Shown piece by piece: positions 58,180 through 64,000 of a stretch of 64,000 bases of DNA. The notes beneath the pieces were generated by a model. The model was not told the origin of the DNA, searched no databases, and saw nothing but the letters and a program-made list of their open reading frames with translations. The stretch's first letter is position 1, and each line of letters starts with the position of its first letter. Source of the DNA: Betaproteobacteria bacterium. Lineage in GTDB: Bacteria; Pseudomonadota; Gammaproteobacteria; Burkholderiales; JACQAP01. The stretch covers positions 1 to 64,000 of the forward strand of contig JACQAP010000012.1 in the NCBI GenBank assembly GCA_016194905.1. The letters are read 5' to 3'. The position numbers and the translations under genes are program-made.

Positions 58180-59004
58180 ATGAGCCTGATCGCCTCTCTC
58201 GAGATGGCAAAAGCGACTCACACCGGAATGGTGCGTTCGCATAACGAGGACAGCATGGCTACCGACGCCGAAATCGGCCTCGCGGTTCTGGCCGATGGCA
58301 TGGGTGGCTATAACGCCGGCGAAGTAGCCAGCGGTATCGCGACTGCCCTGATCTCGAGCGAAACCCGTGAAGCGCTCGTGCGGCAGGCGCCGCACGAAGT
58401 AGACAGGGCGACCGGTTCGCCTTTTGCTACGAAGCTGCTCGCGGATATCATCGCTAAGGCCAACACATCGATATTCCAATCGGCCAACAGCCAGCCCCAA
58501 TATGCCGGTATGGGTACCACGCTGGTTGTTACGTTGTTCTGTAACAATCAGATCACGGTTGCACACATCGGCGATTCGCGCTGCTATCGTCAGCGTGGCG
58601 GCAAGCTGGAGCAGGTTACCCGGGACCACTCGCTGCTGCAGGAGCAAATCGACAGCGGTCTGCTCACCAAAGAGGCGGCGAAGCGCTCCCAGAACAAGAA
58701 TCTGGTAACGCGTGCGCTGGGGATCGAGCCGGTAGTGGAAGCGGAGATCCATACCTATCCGGCGCAGGAAGGCGATATCTATCTAATATGCTCGGACGGC
58801 CTCAACGACATGGTCGAGGACCAAGACATCGAGATGACGCTCGAAGCGCTGGGCGCCAACCTGCAGCTTGCAGCCGAACAACTGGTGCAGATGGCGAACG
58901 ACAACGGCGGGCGCGATAATATCTCGGTAGTGCTGATCAAGGTGAAGAAGGACTTCCCGGCAGACGAGGGCTTGTTTGCGAAGTTCTTTTCCTGGTTCAA
59001 ATAA
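58180..59004 (+). CDS. PP2C-family Ser/Thr phosphatase
   Basis: This 274-residue soluble metal-dependent phosphatase has all PPM motifs: VRSHNEDS (near 18), VLADGMGGYNAGE (near 36), GDSRCYRQRGG (near 131), CSDGLNDMV (near 206) and GGRDNISVVLIKV (near 245). It would reverse phosphorylation by the CHASE2 kinase encoded 12 bases upstream. The FHA gene begins 12 bases downstream. Confidence 0.95.
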   Translation: MSLIASLEMAKATHTGMVRSHNEDSMATDAEIGLAVLADGMGGYNAGEVASGIATALISSETREALVRQAPHEVDRATGSPFATKLLADIIAKANTSIFQSANSQPQYAGMGTTLVVTLFCNNQITVAHIGDSRCYRQRGGKLEQVTRDHSLLQEQIDSGLLTKEAAKRSQNKNLVTRALGIEPVVEAEIHTYPAQEGDIYLICSDGLNDMVEDQDIEMTLEALGANLQLAAEQLVQMANDNGGRDNISVVLIKVKKDFPADEGLFAKFFSWFK

Positions 59005-59016
59005 AAGGACGCTGCT

Positions 59017-59832
59017 ATGGCGAAGTTGATATTGAGTCTCGATGGTCAGTTGATCAAGGAGTTCACGCTCAGCAAGGAGCGCACTACCATCGGCCGCAAA
59101 CCGCACAACGACATTCAGATCGACAATCTCGCGGTCAGCGGTGAGCACGCCATCATCATGACCATCCTGAACGACTCCTTTCTGGAAGACCTCGGCAGCA
59201 CCAATGGCACGCTGGTCAACGGCCAGCCGGTCAAGAAGCATTTTCTGCAGAGCAGTGACACGATTGAGATCGGCAAATACAAGCTCAAGTACATGAATGA
59301 AGCGCCGGCCAGCATGAGTCAGTCCGAGTTTGAGAAGACCATGGTGTTGCGAGCGCCGGCTGCCGCAGCCCCCAAGCAGGAAGTCAGGAGCCCCACCGAC
59401 ACCCAGACGAATCTTCAGGTGACCCCTAATTTAAGCGAGGCAGGCGCCAACGTTCAGTCTGGGGCCGCTACTGCACCGGCTGCCCCGCCCGCATCCGCGC
59501 CATCGAAGACTGCGGCGTCACCTGCGGCAGCGCCGCCACCGCCTGCCACCGCAGGGGCGATGGCGCAGGGCATTGGCACCATCCAGATCCTGTCTGGCCC
59601 GAATGCCGGCAAGGAATTGCCGCTGGCGAAGCCCCTTACCACGCTGGGCAAACCTGGTGTTCAAGTCGCGGTTATCGCCAAGCGGCCGCAGGGCCACTTC
59701 ATTACCCACGTGGAAGGCGCCAACTTCCCGGTGGTCAACGGCAAGACGCTCGACGCCCAGGCACATCAGCTGGGCGATCACGACATCATCGAGCTGGCCG
59801 GGGTAAAGATGGAGTTCTTCCTAAAACCCTGA
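59017..59832 (+). CDS. FHA-domain protein
   Basis: This 271-residue cytoplasmic protein has an N-terminal FHA domain (about 5-90) with the phosphothreonine-binding residues in TIGRKPHNDIQIDNLAVSGE and GSTNGTLVNG. A long Ala/Pro-rich linker (about 110-185) follows, then a second, degenerate FHA-like domain (about 190-271; TTLGKPG, VVNGKTLDAQ, ELAGVKMEFFL) that lacks the canonical Ser/His pair. A TMVLRA segment near 108 contains a Thr that could be a kinase target, as in other FHA regulators. It is the probable reader of the kinase upstream. Confidence 0.9.
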   Translation: MAKLILSLDGQLIKEFTLSKERTTIGRKPHNDIQIDNLAVSGEHAIIMTILNDSFLEDLGSTNGTLVNGQPVKKHFLQSSDTIEIGKYKLKYMNEAPASMSQSEFEKTMVLRAPAAAAPKQEVRSPTDTQTNLQVTPNLSEAGANVQSGAATAPAAPPASAPSKTAASPAAAPPPPATAGAMAQGIGTIQILSGPNAGKELPLAKPLTTLGKPGVQVAVIAKRPQGHFITHVEGANFPVVNGKTLDAQAHQLGDHDIIELAGVKMEFFLKP

Positions 59833-59934
59833 GAACGGTAACGCGTCAAACCCTGCGCGGAATAGCTTCCAACAACTACCGGGCGCATCGGCCTGCGGCG
59901 TGCTCGCGGCACGCAACACGACAAGGGAGGCGGT

Positions 59935-62163
59935 TTGAAGAAGCACCTGGTGCGCATTGCGCTCGGGCTGGTGGTGGTCCTTGTTTTTGTTGGCCACGCC
60001 GCCGGCCGCTACAAAATCCCGTTCATCGACCGCTTCGAAAATATCGTCTATGACGCGCGCCTGCGCCTGACGATGGCCAACAATGTCGATCCGCGAATTG
60101 TCATCATCGATATCGACGAGAAAAGCCTTGCCGCAGAGGGCCGTTGGCCATGGCGTCGCGACAAACTCGGCACGATGCTTGACCAGCTTTTCGATCATTA
60201 CAATGTAGGCATCGTTGGCTTCGACATCGTATTTGCCGAGCGCGACGAAAGTTCCGGACTGGGCATCCTGCGGGAGTTGGGACAGAAGGAGTTGAAGGGC
60301 AACGCCCAGTACCAGGCTGTGCTGAAGGATGTCGCGCCGCAGCTCGAATACGATCGCGTCTTCGCTGAAAAATTGAAAAACCGCGCAATAGTGCTCGGAT
60401 ACTACTTTTCCGACGTCAGGTCGGAAGACGGAAAAGGGCGCGCGTCCGGTGCGCTTCCCAAGCCGGTAATGCCGGCGGGCACCTTCAAAGGCAAGAACAT
60501 CCTCTTTACAAGCTGGGTAGGCTATGGAGCCAACTTGGAGGAATTTCAGCAGGCGGCCGCCAGTGGCGGCCATTTCAATCCCTTGCCCGACGACGATGGC
60601 GTGATCCGGCGCGTCCCCATGCTGGCGGAGTACAACGGCGCCTACTACGAATCGCTGTCGATGGCGATGATCAGGTTGGGGCTGGGCCTGCCTCCGGTCG
60701 TGCCCGGTTTTCCGCAGGACAAGCCCTGGTCAAAAAACTATCCCGGACTCGAATGGGTAGACATGGGATCCGTGCGTATCCCGGTGGATAATCTCGTCAC
60801 GGCACTGGTCCCCTATCGCGGCAAGCAGGGTAGTTTCCAATACGTATCCGCCACCGACGTGCTGCACGGAAACGCGCCGCTGAGCGACCTCAAAAGCAAG
60901 ATCGTGCTGGTCGGTACGACCGCCCCGGGCCTATATGACTTGCGCGCAGCGCCTGTTGCCAGCGTATATCCGGGAGTGGAGATGCATGCCAACCTGATTG
61001 CCGGCATGCTCGATGGCAGCATCAAGCAACGACCACCCTATGTGCTGGGTGCGGAAGTAGTTTTGCTGTTGTTCTCCGGGATAGGCATGGCGCTGCTGTT
61101 GCCAATGGTGAATCCCTTGCGGGCCACGGTACTGACGGTTGTAATCATTGTCGCGGTATTCGCGACCAATGTGCTGGTATGGACCGAGGGCAACCTGGTG
61201 CTTCCGCTGGCTTCCGGACTATTGATGATAACCATGCTATTCGCGCTCAATATGTCCTACGGTTTCTTCGTGGAATCTCGCGCCAAACGTCAGATTACCG
61301 GTCTGTTCGGGCAGTATGTCCCACCCGAACTGGTCGACGAAATGAGCAAGGATCCGGAAGCCTTTTCGATGGAAGGCGAGAGCCGGGAGTTGTCGGTGCT
61401 GTTTACGGACGTGCGCGGATTCACCACCATCTCGGAGGGCCTGGACCCGAAAGAGTTATCCAAGCTGATGAATGAATTTTTGACGCCGCTCACGCGAATA
61501 ATTTACAAGCATCGCGGCACGATCGACAAGTACATGGGCGATTGCATCATGGCCTTCTGGGGCGCCCCGCTCAACGATCCGCAACACGCGCGCAACTCGG
61601 TAATGGCGGGTCTGGAAATGCACCGGATCCTTGCGGAATTGCAGCCTCACTTCAAGGACAGGGGTTGGCCGCCGATTCACATCGGCGTGGGCGTCAACAG
61701 TGGCCGTATGAGCGTCGGCAACATGGGTTCGGAAATCCGGTTGGCATACACGGTAATGGGCGATGCAGTGAATCTGGCGTCGCGCCTGGAGGGCATTACC
61801 AAGCAATACGGCGTGAATATGATAGTGGGTGAAACGACGCGCGCCGAAGTGCCCGAAGTCGTATTTCGCGAGCTCGACAAGGTCAAAGTTAAGGGCAAGG
61901 AGGCCCCGGTCGCCATTTTTGAGCCAATCGGACTGTTCGATGAGATCGAAAAGGCCGTGCAGGATGAATTGAAGCTGTGGGGCCAGGTGCTCAGGCTGTA
62001 CCGGGCTCGTGACTGGGATATGGCAGAATTGCAGTTGATCAACCTCATGAAGGTTGCTCCGGATAGCGGGCTTTACAGGCTGTTTCTCGAACGAATTGCG
62101 CGTTTGCGCAAGAACCCGCCGGAAGACGGCTGGGACGGTTCCTGGAAATTCGAAACCAAATAG
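59935..62163 (+). CDS. CHASE2-domain adenylate cyclase (class III)
   Basis: This 742-residue membrane cyclase has an N-terminal helix, a CHASE2 sensor (about 30-360; IVIIDIDEKSLAAEGRWPWRR), three membrane helices (about 365-440) and a catalytic domain (about 480-665). The metal Asp residues are in VLFTDVRGFTTI and YMGDCIMAFWGAP. The Lys in IDKYMGD indicates ATP rather than GTP, and the transition-state Asn/Arg are in GDAVNLASRLE. It starts with TTG 59935, four bases after AGGGAGG. Sharing the CHASE2 type with the kinase upstream suggests related signals. A cyclic-nucleotide phosphodiesterase gene begins 2 bases after its stop. Confidence 0.93.
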   Translation: MKKHLVRIALGLVVVLVFVGHAAGRYKIPFIDRFENIVYDARLRLTMANNVDPRIVIIDIDEKSLAAEGRWPWRRDKLGTMLDQLFDHYNVGIVGFDIVFAERDESSGLGILRELGQKELKGNAQYQAVLKDVAPQLEYDRVFAEKLKNRAIVLGYYFSDVRSEDGKGRASGALPKPVMPAGTFKGKNILFTSWVGYGANLEEFQQAAASGGHFNPLPDDDGVIRRVPMLAEYNGAYYESLSMAMIRLGLGLPPVVPGFPQDKPWSKNYPGLEWVDMGSVRIPVDNLVTALVPYRGKQGSFQYVSATDVLHGNAPLSDLKSKIVLVGTTAPGLYDLRAAPVASVYPGVEMHANLIAGMLDGSIKQRPPYVLGAEVVLLLFSGIGMALLLPMVNPLRATVLTVVIIVAVFATNVLVWTEGNLVLPLASGLLMITMLFALNMSYGFFVESRAKRQITGLFGQYVPPELVDEMSKDPEAFSMEGESRELSVLFTDVRGFTTISEGLDPKELSKLMNEFLTPLTRIIYKHRGTIDKYMGDCIMAFWGAPLNDPQHARNSVMAGLEMHRILAELQPHFKDRGWPPIHIGVGVNSGRMSVGNMGSEIRLAYTVMGDAVNLASRLEGITKQYGVNMIVGETTRAEVPEVVFRELDKVKVKGKEAPVAIFEPIGLFDEIEKAVQDELKLWGQVLRLYRARDWDMAELQLINLMKVAPDSGLYRLFLERIARLRKNPPEDGWDGSWKFETK

Positions 62164-62165
62164 CC

Positions 62166-62930
62166 ATGCAGATCAGGATACTCGGTTGCAGCGGAGGCAT
62201 CGGCGGAAATCTGCGCACGACCTCGATGCTGCTCGACAATGACGTGCTGGTGGACGCTGGTACCGGGGTGGGCGACCTTACCATCACCGAACTGCTCAAG
62301 ATCGACCATGTTTTTCTGACGCATTCTCACCTCGATCACGTCACGTCGTTACCGTTTCTCGTGGATACCGTGGGCCCGATGCGGGAAAAGCCGATAACCG
62401 TGCATTGTGCGGAGGCCACGCGAAAAATTCTTCAGGAGCACATTTTCAACTGGAAGGTCTGGCCCGACTTCACCGAGATCCCAAGCAAGTCGTCTCCTTG
62501 CCTGCGCTATTCGACATTTGCCGTGGGCGACAGGATCGATCTTGATGGGCGCACGATCAATGTCCTGCCGGCCAACCATGTCGTACCTGCAGTCGGTTTT
62601 CAGTTTGACAGCGGCGAAGCCAGCCTGGTGTTTACCGGCGATACCACGGTGAACGACGCGTTGTGGGCGGAGGTCAACAAGATCGGTAATTTGCGCTATC
62701 TCATCATCGAAACAGCCTTTCCCAACATGGAGAAGAAACTGGCAATCGCCTCCAAGCATCTCTGTCCGAGCATGCTCGCGGAGGAGCTGGCCAAGCTGCA
62801 GCGTTCCACGCGGGTGTTCATTACACATCTTAAGCCTGGCGCCGGCACGCTCACGATGCAGGAGGTCGAGGAATGCGCGGAGCGCTATAACCCGCGCATG
62901 CTGTCCAACGGCCAGGTTTTCAAGTTTTGA
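62166..62930 (+). CDS. Class II cyclic-nucleotide phosphodiesterase-like MBL-fold hydrolase
   Basis: This 254-residue metallo-beta-lactamase-fold protein has the metal motif THSHLDHV (near 58-65), further ligands in LPANHV, FTGDTT and ITHLKP, and the N-terminal GCSGGIGGNLRTTSML typical of class II cAMP phosphodiesterases. It begins 2 bases after the cyclase stop, so cAMP synthesis and breakdown would be produced together. A generic MBL hydrolase is the alternative. Confidence 0.87.
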   Translation: MQIRILGCSGGIGGNLRTTSMLLDNDVLVDAGTGVGDLTITELLKIDHVFLTHSHLDHVTSLPFLVDTVGPMREKPITVHCAEATRKILQEHIFNWKVWPDFTEIPSKSSPCLRYSTFAVGDRIDLDGRTINVLPANHVVPAVGFQFDSGEASLVFTGDTTVNDALWAEVNKIGNLRYLIIETAFPNMEKKLAIASKHLCPSMLAEELAKLQRSTRVFITHLKPGAGTLTMQEVEECAERYNPRMLSNGQVFKF

Positions 62931-63025
62931 ATCCGGCCATTGGGAACCAAAGTGGTTTAGCAGCCACGCGGCGGCTGAGTTAGTATCGGAAAGTCGCGCT
63001 CGCAAATGGAAGAAGGAAGCAGGCC

Positions 63026-64000
63026 ATGAGCACAGTCTTTGAAACCAAGCCACAAGCCGGCCAGAATCTGGCGGAGATGAGTCACAAACTGGAGTTTCAA
63101 AAGAGACTCCAGGCGGTGACAAACAAGATTCATGCGACTACCAACATCGACGAGATCATGCTGGAGTTGTCGCAGGACATCTGCTCGCTGTTCGAAGCCG
63201 AACGACTGACGATTTACGTGCTCTCGGAAGACAGAACTTCGATCATCTCCAAGGTCAAGACCGGGTTGTCTTCATTCAAGGACCTCAAGCTGCCGATCAA
63301 CGAGCAGAGCATTGCCGGATTCGTGGCGCTATCGAAGAAGTTGATCAACATTCGGGATGTTTACGATGATAGCGAGTTGCGCGGCTACAACCCCAATCTG
63401 AAATTCCTAAAGGAAGTCGACAAACGCACCGGATTCCGCACCAAGCAGATGCTGGTGGCGCCGGTTGTCGATAGTGGAGCAAACGAATTGATCGGCGTAA
63501 TTCAGGTCATCAATTCCAAGAGCGGCCAGCCGTTTTCGACCATAGCCGAGGAAGGCGCGGCGCATCTGGGCGAGACGTTGGAGATCGCACTGCGTCAGCG
63601 CAGCAGACCGGCTGCGATGCTGCGCGGGAAGTATGACCATCTCGTCACGAATGCCGTGCTTTCGGCCGAGGAAATGGAATTGGCTACGCGGTCTGCGCGA
63701 CGCAAAAATCTGGATATCGAGGACGTGCTGATCGACGAGTTCCAGGTCAAGTCCCCGGCTATCGGCGAAGCGCTTTCACAGTTCTTCAAGGTGCCCTACG
63801 AGTCCTTCAAGCAGGATCGGGTCAAACCGCTGGATCTGCTAAAGAACCTCAAGCGCGACTACGTGGAAAGCAGCCTCTGGGTTCCCATTGAGGACGTCAA
63901 GGAAGGGCTGATCGTACTTACGACCGATCCCGAAAAAGTGCGTGCGTCGAAGGTGGTAAGCAATATATTTCCGAAGCACAAGATCGTTTTCAAGGTCTGC
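63026..64000 (+). CDS. GAF-GspE-type secretion/pilus ATPase (partial, runs off the window)
   Basis: The first 325 residues are seen and no stop is reached at the window edge. An N-terminal GAF domain (about 20-190; FEAERLTIYVLSEDRTSII and VIQVINSKSGQPFS) is followed by a GspE/PilB N-terminal (MshEN-like) domain (about 200-325; ATRSARRKNLDIEDVLIDEF, YVESSLWVPIEDVKEGLIVL). The Walker motifs would lie beyond 64000. GspE-like ATPases power type II secretion or type IV pili; a GAF domain could bind a cyclic nucleotide, which fits the cyclase and phosphodiesterase genes just upstream. GGAAGCAGG precedes the ATG. Confidence 0.85.
   Translation, partial: MSTVFETKPQAGQNLAEMSHKLEFQKRLQAVTNKIHATTNIDEIMLELSQDICSLFEAERLTIYVLSEDRTSIISKVKTGLSSFKDLKLPINEQSIAGFVALSKKLINIRDVYDDSELRGYNPNLKFLKEVDKRTGFRTKQMLVAPVVDSGANELIGVIQVINSKSGQPFSTIAEEGAAHLGETLEIALRQRSRPAAMLRGKYDHLVTNAVLSAEEMELATRSARRKNLDIEDVLIDEFQVKSPAIGEALSQFFKVPYESFKQDRVKPLDLLKNLKRDYVESSLWVPIEDVKEGLIVLTTDPEKVRASKVVSNIFPKHKIVFKVC

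Overview
The window reads as one contiguous stretch of a GC-rich betaproteobacterial chromosome. The evidence is the order of the housekeeping blocks: hemA-prfA-prmC-grxD, argH next to a divergent AlgZ/AlgR-type pair, hemC-hemD-hemX-hemY followed by ppc, and aroQ-accB-accC-prmA-zinc-ribbon gene-tpx-dgkA. Protein sequences are betaproteobacterial in flavour; a Rhodocyclales/Nitrosomonadales-like lineage is plausible, but species cannot be fixed from sequence reading alone.

Layout. 1-2.3 kb: groES-groEL with a sigma70-like promoter and a CIRCE (HrcA) operator. 2.4-4.1 kb: an MHS-type MFS transporter with a large periplasmic insertion. 4.27-7.47 kb: a tRNA-Phe gene whose last 33 bases (35 bp with flank) recur 3.1 kb downstream, delimiting a small, lower-GC integrated island. 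The island carries no integrase. It holds a tightly coupled three-gene operon (a TIGR04255-family protein plus two small unknown proteins), a fourth unknown gene, a tRNA-Thr-like 3' fragment and a perfect 27-bp inverted repeat. 7.6-10.4 kb: a DctP-DctQ-DctM TRAP transporter. 10.5-14.1 kb: heme/translation-termination genes. 14.5-18.9 kb: an RND efflux pump and its adaptor. 19.0-21.2 kb: a split three-gene nitrile hydratase/thiocyanate hydrolase-like enzyme followed by a Ser/Thr kinase. 21.3-24.4 kb: dsbB and a reverse transsulfuration pair (CBS plus cystathionine lyase). 24.8-27.2 kb: FeoA-FeoB plus a small Cys-bearing membrane protein. 27.3-31.8 kb: a complete Liv-type ABC importer. 32.0-43.5 kb: argH, a LytS/AlgR-type two-component pair, dps, hemCDXY and ppc. 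43.5-48.2 kb: a ferredoxin reductase, an SDR protein, cutA and a DsbD with a duplicated N-terminal redox domain. 48.5-53.6 kb: aroQ, accBC, prmA, a zinc-ribbon protein, tpx and dgkA. 53.7-55.4 kb: two adjacent decaying genes (glycosyltransferase and PAP2 phosphatase).

55.6-64.0 kb is a one-strand signalling cluster: CHASE2-Ser/Thr kinase, PP2C phosphatase, FHA protein, CHASE2-adenylate cyclase, class II (MBL-fold) cyclic-nucleotide phosphodiesterase, and the start of a GAF-GspE-type ATPase that runs off the window. Together these encode kinase, phosphatase and phosphothreonine reader, plus cAMP synthesis and cAMP breakdown, next to a secretion/pilus ATPase. That suggests an integrated phospho-/cAMP-signalling unit.

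The best candidates for something undescribed are the TIGR04255 three-gene operon in the tRNA-Phe island, the linkage of a split nitrile hydratase-like enzyme to a Ser/Thr kinase, and the kinase/cyclase/GspE cluster. Smaller oddities are a probable non-canonical ATC start codon for prmA and the doubled DsbD alpha domain.
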